Shown: positions 12,475-25,390 of the stretch, in pieces
Layout of the letters: every line of letters starts with the position of its first letter
Position numbering within the stretch: position 1 is the stretch's first letter
Assembly: GCA_009760855.2 (NCBI GenBank)
Contig: WPIO01000006.1
Span: 1,397,001 to 1,461,000, forward strand
Length of the DNA stretch: 64,000 nt
Direction: 5' to 3'
DNA from: Cristatella mucedo
Lineage: Eukaryota; Bryozoa; Phylactolaemata; Cristatellidae
Made by a program: the position numbers and the translations under genes
The notes under the pieces: generated by a model
The model's database searches: none
What the model was told of the DNA's origin: nothing
The model's input: only the letters and a program-made list of their open reading frames with translations

Positions 12475-13850
12475 TCCCATAGGAGCCGTATGACGCGACT
12501 TACATTTTTGCGATAGAACACCGCGGAGAGTTTTTGTTATTGTCGTTCTCTCTCTTAGGAGACAGCCTCGCATTCATAGTTTGGTCATAGCCGAACAAGC
12601 AATAATGCAGCATTGGACCAGCAGCAATCAACCACCGGTAGTACAAATGGTCGGGTCGGTCCTTGCTGGCCCTTTCTGCTCTGTGGGCAGTGGCTCAACG
12701 GCTGCGAGCAGAATTTTTAAAGCTGTACAGTCGCTCGCTCGATTTTGAATGAAGCTTGCAATGCTGAGTGATTTGACGGCTGAATGTGTACTTGATTTAT
12801 TTTGGGCTTCGATGGAGAAGCAGCACTAGTCTTGCTGGGCACAGTGTGTGCAGCGTTGCACAGCTTGTCCCGCTTTCTGTCATGTGAGGTCGACGGCATT
12901 TACGTACCATGTGCGTTTGGTATAGTGGCGCAGAGAACGCTAGATCTGAGAACACACGGTAGCCACTTTACTTCCGCAACATGAGGGCTGCTGGTCGTAG
13001 CGTAATGACATCAGTGTTGATTTAAGATGCGGCTCATGAGATACGGCCTGCAGTTGGGGGCAATCTTTAGCAATATAAGATAAAGCACTGCACTACTGAT
13101 AGAGGCCACCTTGTTAGTCGATCGCATATCAATTTAACGGACAGCAAGTGTCGATCCATAGCTATAGTTGTTCAGTCTATGATGACATGGACCAGAGAGA
13201 CGCTGAGGCAGCTTTGGATCAGAACCTTGCAGGGTAAGCAAAGTGCGCCTCGTGGCCTGCTGTGTAACTTGCTTTCAATTGATTTTAGAACTGAGATGGC
13301 CTCTATTATTGCCACTAAAACTGCAGAGCTTTCCTTTTGCACTCAAATTTTGAAGCTCCATTTCAATTTCGGCGCCACCTGACCTTGCAGAGAATTTCTC
13401 ATTACGTAAGGAGCAAGTAATCACCGAGGCCACATTGTGACTGTCACTACCTATCTGAAAGCGAAAACATTAGGCTTACCTTCTTGCCTACCTCCATGCC
13501 CTCTGCTGCAAAGCTACTTGAGTGATTCTGGTCTCTTCCGGTGGAGGGAAGATCCAATAATGTGTCTAATTTGCTTAGGTATAGTACAGGCTGTCTTATG
13601 GGGAAGCGGCCCGTGGTGGCTTAGACATGTGGGCATCTTCACAGAGCAAATGCAAAGCTAATACTTGAAAGCGAGTTGTTATATTGCTGACCAGAGCCTG
13701 GAAGAGTGTGATGCCGAGCTATATGCTCCATCGATAGGCTGGACAAAAACTACGCTAAGCATAAATTGATTAGAGAAAGGTCAGGCTCTTGTCGATTTTC
13801 ATTCACGCTTGTATGCGTACAGTTTGATTTTATGTATGTTAACACTCTAT
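12475..13850. other. Spacer, no gene seen
   Basis: A strong acceptor-like pyrimidine tract ending CTCTCTCTTAG lies near 12558, but no coding sequence follows that I recognise. Confidence 0.45.
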
Positions 13851-13852
13851 AT

Positions 13853-13975
13853 GCAGAGGCGGAGCCAGAGGGCAGGGGGACCATTTGCCCCCCCAACTGT
13901 AGTAGGGTAGTGAGTAAGGCCACCAATCCTTTGCTCTGAGGCCCCCCTGACTATTACCAGAGCCATTATTACGTT
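13853..13975 (+). repeat. Short GC-rich repeat (GGCGGAGCCAG type)
   Basis: Contains GGCGGAGCCAGAGGGCAGGG and a C-rich block TTTGCCCCCCC. A related arrangement occurs at about 27597-27700. Likely a small interspersed element fragment. Confidence 0.4.
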
Positions 13976-13988
13976 ATACTTTAATTTG

Positions 13989-14190
<202 letters not shown>

Positions 14191-14429
14191 ATGTATTTAT
14201 TGGTTTCTAAATTATAAATATAATTTAATAGATATTATCAATAATTATTTCCAAAGTTTCGATAATTCGGTTTTTATCCAAAATACCACAAAAGTTCTTA
14301 ATCTGCCACCTAGTTAAGCAAAGGCATTTTGTATGTATCGCAAGCTTATTTGCGGTGGCCCGAAGAAGATCTATTGCTTATTCTTACATGTATTACTCTT
14401 GCAATGCTGCTGAAGATTTGAGAATGCTA

Positions 14430-14508
14430 AAGGAACCACCCTACCTAAGATCCATTCAGTCCGTTTGCTTGCTTTGTGGCGTTACAGATGGAGATACATT
14501 ATATTTCT
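14430..14508 (+). mobile_element. LINE-B terminal scrap
   Basis: GCTTTGTGGCGTTACAGATG followed by GAGATACATTA matches only the last 60-80 bases of LINE-B. Confidence 0.6.
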
Positions 14509-15031
14509 AATATTTTGAAATGCATGAACCATTTAATCTTAGCTAAATATATTTTATTTTTTTCCCGTTTTTTTCTTAGGTATATTTTAGACTTTTTTTG
14601 CTCGCTCAGTAAAAATAACTTCAAAAACCTTTTCAATTCAATATGAAACCGCGGTTTGACCCACGATGAAGTTGCTGGTTTATAAATGTTAAGGTCATTG
14701 CATCAACCCCTGCGGCATATTTATAGCACCCCAATGTTGATTAGGTTCTGCTTTAGCACTATGGAATTGTCAAGCGTTATATTAAAGTCAGTTCTATCGA
14801 TTGAGAGATGTATTTAATTCACTTTCCGATTTGTTTTTTACTCAATCCAATTACGGGGCCTCATTAGAGTCCCATATCGTTAGTTTCCGTCGCTACCTCC
14901 CGGTGCAATATTGAGTGAGTAATTGTCGCATCTGCTGCCTTCCTTGGATGTGGTTGCGCTTTATTTTGTAAGGTTGCGATCCTTCTGCTGGAATGAAGGA
15001 CGCTTTCAACGTTTTAGATTCATCTTGTCAG

Positions 15032-15139
15032 ATCTAGTATTTAGCGGCCTAAATTTTGACATCGGTGAAAAACGCATTCTCCAAGGGGTCGCTGGTTTTG
15101 TTGAGTCAGGAACAATGCTGGCCTTAATGGGTCCCAGCG
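15032..15139 (+). CDS. ABCG transporter exon 1 (first recognised): start of nucleotide-binding domain and Walker A
   Basis: Encodes DLVFSGLNFDIGEKRILQ and then the strand leading into MGPSG, the first half of Walker A. The exon ends in phase 1 at the donor gtaagt (15140), so the Walker A glycine codon is split by the intron, and exon 2 completes it. The upstream edge is inferred from the acceptor tgtcag at 15026-15031; an alternative acceptor gttttag ends at 15017. An open frame continues back to about 14923 but has no ABCG-like sequence. No start codon is assigned, so an N-terminal exon must lie upstream. Confidence 0.85.
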
Positions 15140-17321
15140 GTAAGTGACCAAAGGCATTTGCATTAATCACTGTTCTTTCCCATAAAATTAAAGTTCCTAG
15201 AGCTTCATTGCACTTACTTGCTTCCTTTTGAATTATTCATTTGTATTCTTCGCCGCTTTTTACAAGATTAGTAAGCTTAATTGTGGAGTTACGCTAAGTT
15301 TAAATCTACCACGATCTCATAGAAGCATCTCAATAGAGATGTCACATCTTCAGATAACTTGCTGGCACTAATATTTTTTAGAACGTGCTTTATAAAACTC
15401 CGCTTTGCTGTAACTAATAACTACTCATTTTGTTTTTCAGTGCATTTCACTACCTAGCGGAACGGCTCAATACTGTCTTATTGCGTCATGATTACAATGG
15501 CTGAGTAGTCACCAACTCTTGATCCGGTTACTTTCAATTAAAAACTCTAAACCCTGTACAACCATTTCCAATAAACGAAAATATCGCCAAATCGTAGCTT
15601 CTTCTTGCATGTCTGTAAGAATTTTCTGAAGTATTAATCCCTTTGAACCTCGATCCTGACATAAAAATATTCGCCGCCAAATCCTTCTTCTTTGTAGGAA
15701 ATTTCGGTGCCTTTTGATATTGCGGCTGGGGTCTAGAAATGGAAATTACTTTCGCAGTTTTTGCGCATCGATAACATTTTGCGAGTGTAACATTTTGGCA
15801 TTCTCTCTTTAATATCGTATTTCCGCAATCTCTGTTACGCCATTTATGTCGTTCAATGTCCTCCTATTATAGCCATGATTTATCTTGCTCCCTGTTAGAT
15901 TAGATGCAGACACTTCGCTGTTACTCACTATTCAACTCTCGCCGTGGATTTAAATGAGTTAAAAATCTCCAATGAACGACACACTTCGTCACTGTGGCTA
16001 ATGCTTTATAAATGTGGGAAATGACAATCAGTCGAACATTTCCATATGCACGCTCTTTATTCACAACCTCTCTCAAGTGACAAAAACCTGTACATCAAAC
16101 AGTTTCTTCTGGACACAACTCACTTTATTGCCGGACCCGCGTAATTGTTACTTTTACAAACTTGTGATAGCAAAGACGTTTGGTAAATTACGTAATCAGC
16201 AACGAAGAAACCGGAATCTTAAGAGGAAAATATATATTTAGCACGCGTTATTTGTTTGCTTTACTTATTTCAGTTGCACTGCAAATAGCAATAAATTTGT
16301 TTGATCAATTTCTAAAGAATGTCAGTTGGTAGTCGGTGAATATACTTCTATTGACCTAAAGTCCCTGCATTATTTTAGGAGCTGGAAAGACTACGCTACT
16401 TAACATTCTGGCTGGTCGCACAGCCCAATGTTCCGGACAGGTTTTACTAAATGACAAGCCTGTTTCTAAACAAACAAAGCGAAAGATATCGTACGTTCTT
16501 CAGGAAGACGCTCTGCTCACCCACTTGACTGTTAAAGAAGTACTCACGGTAAGAAAGAGAGACAGGCCATCGTCTGACAGCTCGAACGTCGACTAAAACC
16601 TCCCCCTGATTGTGAAAAACGGCCCCCTTTTTAAGCTTGACAATCACGCAGATCTATCAGAAAATAGTAAATATAAGCTACACTATCATCCGACAAAATA
16701 TTATTAAAGACCTTGTTGAGCCCTAACAAATAATCTGCAGTTTACATTAAACCTGATATTAAGTCTTGTGGATGCACAACTGTGAACTTAAGTCCAAGTG
16801 GTATTAAAAAAATGGATAATATTTATATCTTTTCCAACATATTTTTGGAACACGAATTCACTTTTTAAATCAAGCTGTGAAAAGTTTAGAAAGTGGCATT
16901 GCTGCTAGCAGCATATTCCCGGTCTATGCAAACTCTTTTGGAAACCTTCGCTTAGAACCAGGCGGCTATCCCGCTAGTTGTGCTGTGCATACAGGATCTA
17001 TTATCTGGTAGAGTTTTGGTTGCACTATTGCTATCGTACACTTAAATAAACCGAATGCTACTTGGTAATTGCCTCAGTCGTTTTTCTCAGTCTAATTAGG
17101 CTTAGGCATGCAGTTTTTAGAAACTCACTGCACGCTGTGCTTAATTCAAAAGTCTGTCCACAAAGGCAATGTCAAATGTTTGGTTCTTTCCAATCACTCC
17201 GATTTCCTTGTTGCTATGTATTTTCCATCAGCTTCGGGCACTGCCTCAGTCTTTTATTTGAACCGCGTCAAACTCGTAGGCCGATTTGTTTAAGTGCCCC
17301 AACAGCTACCTGATATTGCAG
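15140..17321 (+). other. ABCG introns 1 and 2
   Basis: Intron 1 (15140-16378) and intron 2 (16549-17321) flank exon 2. No repeats or other coding sequence recognised inside them. Confidence 0.7.
16379..16548 (+). CDS. ABCG transporter exon 2: Walker A completion and Q-loop
   Basis: Follows the acceptor tattttag. It completes GPSGAGKTTLLNILAGR (ATP phosphate-binding P-loop) and continues through a beta-rich stretch (SGQVLLNDKPV) to the Q-loop VLQEDALLTHLTVKEVLT. The Q-loop glutamine couples ATP binding to the membrane domain. The exon is 170 bases, enters in phase 1 and leaves in phase 0 at the donor gtaaga (16549). There are no stops or frameshifts. Confidence 0.95.
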
Positions 17322-17427
17322 TTCACTGCGCAACTGAGGCTCCCAGAAGCCATGGCGATGGAAATTAAACTAAAGAAAGTGGAGGAAGTCATTGATGCTC
17401 TCGACATGAGGAAGTGTGCGAACACCG
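17322..17427 (+). CDS. ABCG transporter exon 3: alpha-helical subdomain
   Basis: Follows the acceptor atattgcag and encodes FTAQLRLPEAMAMEIKLKKV and then EEVIDALDMRKCANT. This matches the ABCG helical region that reads like YTA-LRLP---S---K---V--VI--L-L--CANT. It joins exon 2 in phase 0 and ends in phase 1 at the donor gtaatc (17428). This region lies between the Q-loop and the signature motif and contacts the membrane domain. Confidence 0.95.
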
Positions 17428-17718
17428 GTAATCCGCTATCGCAAGCACTGGCGCTATGGCTAGGTTTCCGCGAGCACACAACCGTATTGTAGCCACAACT
17501 AGCTTCAGAGTGGGACTCGCTTAGCTCTTAGGCTCTTGTATCTGTTCTTTCAGAGATTCCTGGCTGCCTGTACAGACGACTAGGCCGCTTTTAATTGCCG
17601 CGCACCTTGCGGTTCGAGCGAAGCCAGACGCAATTCTGAAAGCCTGTCACTCCCTACATCCGTGGTGCTCGAACTCTGCCTTGCATCAATTTAATAAACT
17701 GTAATATTATCGTTTTAG

Positions 17719-17819
17719 TAATAGGTGACTCGAATGTGGCAGGCATATCTGGAGGTGAGAAAAAACGAACCAGCATTGGCTGCGAGCTTTTGACAAATCC
17801 TGTCCTCCTAATGCTAGAC
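17719..17819 (+). CDS. ABCG transporter exon 4: ABC signature and Walker B
   Basis: Follows the acceptor cgttttag. It encodes VIGDSNVAGISGGEKKRTSI and then GCELLTNPVLLMLD. ISGGEKKR is the ABCG form of the ABC signature; VLLMLD is Walker B. The intron falls exactly between the Walker B aspartate and the catalytic glutamate, which starts exon 5. The exon leaves in phase 0 at the donor gtgagt (17820), opening an 8.9 kb intron. Confidence 0.96.
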
Positions 17820-17959
17820 GTGAGTACGCTGTTTCCGGTTTTTTCAAGCGTGAATGCAATGCATCTGTCATTATTCTTTTTGCCGTCCAATGCACAGATT
17901 CCTAATGCCATAAATAATAATTTAACGGGTTCCAAAAGCATGTTATAAAATAGGAATAA

Positions 17960-18830
17960 CATGATGTCAAGACTAGGTGTCATATTCCAAAGCGACCTCT
18001 AGTTAGACGACCATATCAGCTCCACAGTCAAATCCGCCTATTTTCAGCTTCATGACATTGCTAAAATCCTGACTTGTTTAGATAAAGATACCACGTTCAA
18101 GTTGGTCCATGCATTCGTGACATCCCGTCTCGACTTCTGCAACTCACTGCTTACTGGCCTACCAGCATGTGCGATCAGGCGATTGCAGCTGGTGCAAAAC
18201 TCTGCCGCTAGGCTTGTCTGTCGTGAGCGTCGCAGTTGCCACATTACTCCACTTCTCGTCGACCTGCACTGGCTACCAGTCAAGAAATGGATTGACTTCA
18301 AGGTTTTGTCGCTCACTTTCAGGTCCCTTCATTCTATGGCTCCAGCCTATTTGTCAGATATACTACCCCATCAGGCCAAGCATCGTACCATCCGCTTTTC
18401 GGAATCCAACAGTCTAGAAATACCTCGTACAAACCTTAAATCCTTTGGAGACCGTGCATTTAGTTCATATGCTCCAAAAGCCTGGAACTCCCTCCCGACC
18501 TGCGTCAGAACATCCCCTGACCTGACCACATTTAAAAGGAACCTAAATACACACCTATTTAGGACAGCATATAGTGGGTCCCTGTAATTCGTCCTTCACG
18601 TGCTCATGCGTGCTGACACTGTGCATGCTGCCACTAACCACATTTGCATGCTGACCCTGTTCATGTCACCCCTAACCATATTATTCATTTCGTTTGTTTT
18701 TCAAAGCATGATTTTACTTACCATTCAATTGCATTTCACTTTGCAGCAAATGTAAAGCGCCTAGAAAGAGATTAAGTTCTCTGAGGGCGCTTTATCAAGT
18801 GAATTTGTATTATTATTTTTATAATTAAGA
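17960..18830 (+). mobile_element. LINE-A, well-preserved 3' part
   Basis: An open frame of 161 codons (18102-18587) encodes the reverse-transcriptase C-terminal region of a CR1/L2-like LINE: SRLDFCNSLLTGLP, SAARLVCRERR, ITPLLVDLHWLPV, AWNSLPTC and terminal SGSL. The 3' UTR ends in a stem-loop (AAAGCGCC...GGCGCTTT, 18754-18793) and an ATT-rich tail. 5'-truncated. It differs from the 61 kb copy at only about ten residues, so it is young. Confidence 0.92.
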
Positions 18831-19322
<492 letters not shown>

Positions 19323-20934
19323 CTGGATCAAGGTTCGACCAGCAAGACAAGTTGCTGCTTTTTAATTGCAATAAGCCACCATGCTGTATGTAGCGTTTTC
19401 TGGGTTGCCGGAATGTTCGAAGTGACTCACGTAGAGTATGAAATTGTCAATTAAGGTCAAAGAATAAGAATTGAAGCTGCTTGTTAAAGCTGTAGTGCCG
19501 GAATCTAGTAGAGGTAGGTGCAGCTAGTGAAAGCAAAATGAAGTAATTTTATATTCTTGAACAGCCTCGGAACACCAAGTCTCAAAGAAAAAACTAACCT
19601 GAAACGCTTTTCAAATTGATTAGTTAAGTTCGCTGAAAACACTCAATCAAAAAAGCATCTGTTTAGAGCTTCCAATGTTTGGCTGGCACCAAGGACAAAG
19701 TCGTCACGATAAGACTTGACCTGTTTAACCCTGTGATGCACACTAAATTTGAGCAATAACAATTCGAATTATAGTTCGATTAAATAGCACGCTAAGAAAG
19801 CTAAATTCTTATCCATGAGCGTCAGAATCCGCTGCAAGAAAAGCAAAACCAATGAATAATGAAGTTCTAGGCATCGTGATTCCTCAAGCATGCAAGAACA
19901 CAAGAGTGTCATGCTCAGACCAATATGCATTAGTACACAAAAAAGACACTCTGGTTCAACGGGTATTAGGAATCCAACTGTTAACGCACTCTGAACTCTG
20001 TTCTAGAATGCACATTCTGCTCAAATAAAAAAAGGAAAGAAAATAAACTAGGACGGATAGGGAAGGATGCGTTCAACAGGTACCTCTTGTGCTACGGTGC
20101 CTAGCTCAGTTTTTTAGGTGTGGATTTCGCCGATAGTGGGAAATTTGAGTATTACGACTGATGAACATACAACGTGGATCTAAGACATGTCATTCGAATT
20201 TCAAGCGTGTAAGCTTACTTTGCTTCCGGATGCTCGTTGGTCAGGTTAGACTATTTATTCTACGGTGCATGTTTCTGCTATTCTTTGCGAGCTATCCGTT
20301 GCCAGTGGAACGAGCCCGAGGGGTACTAGAGGGAGGTTCTTGAAGCATCAAGATAAAATCTTTACCATTTTTAATAACCACAATATGCATTATCCATAAG
20401 AACAAAGTTCGGTGTACTACCTAACAGTCCCACTATTCCCCAATTAGAACAGATTTATATTTATAGGACCATTTAGTAAAAAAGTTAAAGCTAACTTTGG
20501 TGTTTTCTGTAACTTGCTTCTCTAGAATGCCTGATTCACTGGTCAAAAATACTTCACTTGTCATCAGATTCAGATGTGTGCTTGAAAACACTCTACGCGT
20601 CAATTTCAAGAAATTCTCTATTCCTGGTAAGCTATCGCTTGACACACCGGTTTTCTGTGCTGCTAATGATAAGTTGCCGTATGTGACAGTATGGACGGCA
20701 CGGCTAATTTATCGTCCATCGTGCAGCAATTTTGGCTTTCTTTACGCTTTTTCAGACTTGCTCTCAGTATTTCTTGTTAGTCATCACTTTTTTTTCTTGA
20801 GGTCACTTTTTCAAAATCTATTTTCCAAAACCAATGTTTGAATGTTTGCCACACCTGTTTTCACAGTCTGAGTTTCCCTGAGTTCGCGCTCATGTTCCGG
20901 CCCCTCCATATAATAAGGCCAAGCATTAAATTTC

Positions 20935-20960
20935 AGCCATATATATATATATATATATTT
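20935..20960. repeat. (AT)n microsatellite
   Basis: About ten AT units immediately beyond the 3' end of the SINE-1 copy. Confidence 0.85.
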
Positions 20961-20969
20961 ATTTTTTTT

Positions 20970-21122
20970 TCTTTGTACCATGCCCTAAGAAAGCTTAATC
21001 TCTATTCAGGCGCGTCACATATGCCACGGGGCTCGAGCCCCGGACTTGGGCCAGAAAATACATGTACCTTGACCTTGTTACGAGACTAACATCTTAAACA
21101 ACGAGCTAAACAAGTGCGGTTG
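20970..21122 (-). mobile_element. SINE-1 copy (tRNA-derived)
   Basis: The - strand shows a tRNA-like head with B box GGGGCTCGAGCCCC and an A-box region CGTTGTTTAAGATG. A tail (CGCGCCTGAATAGAGATTAA) matches the LINE-A/LINE-C 3' stem-loop. Confidence 0.75.
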
Positions 21123-21690
21123 TATCGTATCAACTTGTATTCTCACCCCTGATGCTTTTCTGATTATTTTTAAATTCGATTATGCACGAATGTCTTTATC
21201 ATTGTGCATCCAAAATTACTCTTCAGAGTAGGAACTTGATGTCTTCTGGCATCGACGTCGTCCACTACAGACATAGTCTTCAGACCTTCTGCTTCACCCA
21301 CCTAAAGTGGTTACCTCGTTGCTGATATGCTACAAAACTATAATAGCTGAGGTTCTATATACATCCGAGACTAATGAACATAAGGTCTGTCACTGCTTAG
21401 ATACATGCTGATTTATGATTAACTTTGGTCAAAGAAAATTCAGGATAACTAAGCATATGCTTGAAAAGACCTCGCCAAAAATTGTGAACTCTCTGTCTTT
21501 GCTAGGCATATGAGGATTCCTCCACATTGTGTCAATTCATTATTTCTACTGACAAATTTCTGATGTTTCGACATAAAGTTGAATCCTTGATCCGTAACCC
21601 TAAGATTTTGCTGTCTACTTAGTGCCTGTCGCCTGAAGAACTTACAAACAAGTTTACTGTGTAAGACTCGGTGCTGCCGTGAAGCCATCC

Positions 21691-22010
21691 ACTATAATAA
21701 TAATAATAACAATGCACTCGATAAAGCGCCCTCAGACAATTTGATCTCTGTATAGGCACTTTACATTTGCTGCAAAGAAACACGATTGATTATTGAGTGG
21801 AAATATCTTGCTGGATAAAAAACATGAATGACGTGGTTATAGTTGAGATGCACATGGTCAGCATGCAAGTGTGGTTATCGGCAGGATGTAACACTGTCAG
21901 CACTTATTAGCATATGGACGAATCACAGGGACCCACAAAATGCTGTCATAAATAGGTGCGTTTTTAATTTCTTTTTAAATGTGGTTAAGTCAAAAAGGAC
22001 TTGGTGATCG
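21691..22010 (-). mobile_element. LINE-A 3' UTR part of a rearranged copy
   Basis: - strand LINE-A end with (ATT)n tail (21694-21711), stem-loop with G.U-compatible changes, and the terminal GSL codons. The central protein-coding part is missing. Sequence joins reverse-transcriptase domain DNA at about 22010-22020. Confidence 0.82.
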
Positions 22011-22016
22011 AAATTA

Positions 22017-22800
22017 TCAAAAGCTGACGAGCAAAACAAGCAGAGAAACTCTACTCATGTCTGCGGTCCTAAGTAGATCGTTGCTCGCCCGAAGCAATAC
22101 TGATTTTGTGGAGTGATTAACTCTAAAGCCAGACTGGAACCCATTAGCAAGGTTTGACGCTTCAGTATAAGAGTTCAGCTGGTCTGCCACGACTCGTTCC
22201 AGTGTCTTCGATAGGAATGGTGGAAGGGTGACTGGGCGGTAGTTGCTTAAGTTCTCTCGGTCTAATGTCGCTTTCTCGAGAAGTGACCTGACTACAGCTC
22301 TTTTGAAAGGCGCTGGGACATGACCTGAGGCCAATGCCATAATAATAGTGTTAACTATGCGTGGCAGCTGCGGAGCAATTCAACGTAGGAGCAGGAGAGT
22401 GGGAATATGGTCTAAAGGACTTGTTGTCTTCATTGATTTGGATATGAACTTCTGGGCGAGATCACTAGTAACATGCTTGAATGTAGACATTGAGGTGCTG
22501 GAAGGGATCGAGGGACTGCATTATAGGATGATGCTGCCATCGCAGTGATGGACTCCCTGATCTTGTCTATCTTCTGGACAAAGAAGCTAGAGAAGCGATC
22601 GGCTAGATCATCACATGGATCATCCAGTCAATGGGCGAGAAAATTACGAGCTTTAGTAATGCGGCCGACAATAGAACATGGACTGTAGGAAAGACGGGCG
22701 ATGTAAGAAATGACCAGGTTCAATATATAGTTGTCCTAAATTATCACTACAGGCTGAGAAGCCAACGTGAATAAAAATCTCTATGCTATTCGTTTCTGTG
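22017..22800 (-). mobile_element. LINE reverse-transcriptase domain fragment (same rearranged copy)
   Basis: The - strand frame (22017-22340) encodes SGHVPAPFKRAVVRSLLEKA, LSNYRPVTLPPFLSKTLERV and NGFQSGFRVNHST: fingers and palm motifs 1-2 of a non-LTR reverse transcriptase. Frameshifted continuation (QLPRIVNTIIMALASG) upstream to about 22800. Truncated before the YADD motif by the deletion junction. Confidence 0.85.
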
Positions 22801-23201
22801 CCAGGAGCAAACTCTAATCAGCCGTAGCTGATGTGGCCTTGGAAGAGTTCCATTTGTCTAGTGACATGCGATATCCAGACATCAGCAGTGGTCTTTGGCT
22901 CCAAAAATAGATTTGCTGCCCTGAGTCATCCAAGGCTGTACTTCAGGGCAAGGTGAGACCGCTCAGTGCAGTATAGGTACAGTGGCTTCGACGCGAATTC
23001 AGCTAATATACTGTGCAGTGATTGCAACGACGACTTAGCAGGTAGTTTTCATAACTCCATTGTAGTAAAAATATACTTAACGTAGTGACTCAGTCTCTTT
23101 CTGCAGTTTTTAGCAGGACTGCAACCAAAATGTGTTCCACTTGTGCTATCTCTCTCATTCGTACGTGTCGCTTTTGATATCTTGGCAAAATTTATTTCAG
23201 G

Positions 23202-23227
23202 CTATCTCTCTCTCTCTCTCTCTCTCT
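23202..23227 (+). repeat. (CT)n microsatellite
   Basis: About 13 CT units. Confidence 0.9.
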
Positions 23228-23399
23228 GACCAAAGTTAAGGTAAATGAGTGTGGTGCGGTTATGGTCTCGAACCCTGTCGCACATTCAGCGCGTGAGTAA
23301 AGAGAGAGCAACTTCCCGTAGAACACCGTGCAAATTATTTATTCTTATTTCTTAATTGTATTGAATCCTTAAAAAATAGTGCCACCGCTTCCGGTGAAC

Positions 23400-24760
23400 T
23401 TTCTGCACTTCTTCAACCACTTGTATTATGACAACTCACGTCTCGTCTCCAGTCGGCTCTTCTTATCCAAGCACTTGGTGGCCCAACTGCTAAAAGACAG
23501 CTCCCGATCATAATGCCTTAATTTCAAGTACCATTCATGGTATTCCGATAAACCTTCCAGAAAATGTAAATTACTTTGGTTTTCAATCAACTTCAGTGCA
23601 ATGTGGATCAGGGCATATCATCTCGGCTAGTTCTTTAAGATCTCACAGCAAAGTTGTATGCGATCGCCAATTAGGCTATTTTTTTAAATCTTCCTGACAC
23701 GTTCTGGCATCCATATCACTGTGCAAAACTCGGTTAGGCCATAGCTGAGAGATGTCAGAATTTATTTATTTTGTCGAATTTTTCTTCGATTTCAATGGCT
23801 ATTGGTAATTCCTAAGCTTCTTAAGCATGGAATATATCAGGGTTGAGTTGTAAGACACCTTTTCATTCTCAATCGGCTTTCTCCGTGAGAATGCATCGCT
23901 GTGCTTTATCTTTGCTTTAGTTTTTTCGTCAATGACATTAGCCCTGACACTGTCTCGACCATTTCTGTCTTTGCTCCTAATCCAACTAAGTAAAATTCCT
24001 TTCAGTCTGAATCGACGAAATTCCCTTGTTAAATGGTCGCTAGCTTTCTGAAGTTTTCAGATTACCCTAAAGCTTCACGCCAAATCTAGAGTAAACCTTA
24101 ACTTTAGAAGACTTTAGCTTCTTTATCTGAATGGGATATTCCTCAACTTCTTTTTGTCGGACGAGCACATTGGCTCCTTTGTCAATTCACCCTTCTTTCA
24201 TCTGAGGAACATCAGCAAAAAGCAGGATCCGCTTTTTCGCGAGTGCGATAGTTAAACTAATGCATGTGCCAGTAACTTGGCTCCTGTATTACTGCAGCTC
24301 CCTGTATACTAGAAACCTTACCCGTCCCCGTTTCTTTGTGAGTGGCGAAAAACTACTGCTGTTACTGACGACATATGTGCTGCATCAGTCTACTTGCGGC
24401 TGAGCTTCACCGATGAGATATCTAGCACCAAATCGACATCTAAAAAGGGTGCTTCGCTCAATGGCGCAAGTCTGCTATCCGACTTCCATATTTATCCAGT
24501 AGTTTCTCGTGCTAGCTACAAGCTCATTGAATTTAATTTCGCTCGCCGTCATAGGTTCTACATTAAACTATTCTGCTGAATGAGCTTTCAATTGTGCGGG
24601 CATCTAAGGTTTGGAGCTCCCTTTCAAAGAATGCCTTCGCTTGTAATGACTTTGAATCTTGTCAGTGTGAGCGAAGAGACTTGTTTTTCGCTTACCTTTT
24701 CTTGTAAGACAACAAGCATTGATTGCATCCATGTGAGTGTTGCGTGCTTGCTTGCACATT
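23400..24760 (+). mobile_element. LINE-D, fossil non-LTR retrotransposon
   Basis: Across shifting frames the + strand keeps reverse-transcriptase landmarks: LYLCFSFFVNDISPDTVS and VFAPNPTK where active families have FADDTK, and further down RASKVWSSLSKNAFA, the usual VWNSLP region. Many stops; long dead. Edges are guesses. Confidence 0.5.
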
Positions 24761-25224
24761 AATCTCTAAATGCTAACAACCCGATGTCCTAATAAATATT
24801 CGCTCTTAGCACCGCTCTTGTGCTTTTGCATGGTGGTTTTTACATCAAACATGTGTTGTTTGCCTTATTATATTATCACGAAACCTGTTTGCCCTTCATA
24901 TTGGTTACTGGTTCTCTTGCGACAAGTTGCAAACCTCCTAGATCGAAATTTACTTTCTTATGTTGCAACGTTTGGCGTTTTGGCATTAGAGGTAATTAGC
25001 TGAGACTCGTATGATTTAATCAGATTGCAGCAGAAGCCAGAAGTGGGTGTCAGACTTATGTTCGTCGAACTGAAGGCGGCCATCATAACTATTTCAATGT
25101 GAATCCTAGAATGGGGAAATGATTGGAAGCCGGGTAGTAGCCACTGGTGTGCGGTCGAGAAACGAGGGAAGAATATCGGATAGATAGGCTTGTACAATCA
25201 AGTGAAGCTACCTGAAATTCAAAA

Positions 25225-25390
25225 GAGAATCATGATTTTGAGTTGGGAATATATAGTGAGAATATATAGTGATATAGTGATATAGGATATATAATAATAA
25301 TATAATATAATAATAAATATAGTGATATAGAATATATAGTGATATAGGAATATATAATGATATATAGTGAGAATATATAGCTAAGTCAAA
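25225..25390 (+). repeat. TATAG-rich degenerate tandem array
   Basis: Irregular repeats of GAATATATAGTGA-like and TATAGTGATATAG-like units. Confidence 0.8.
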
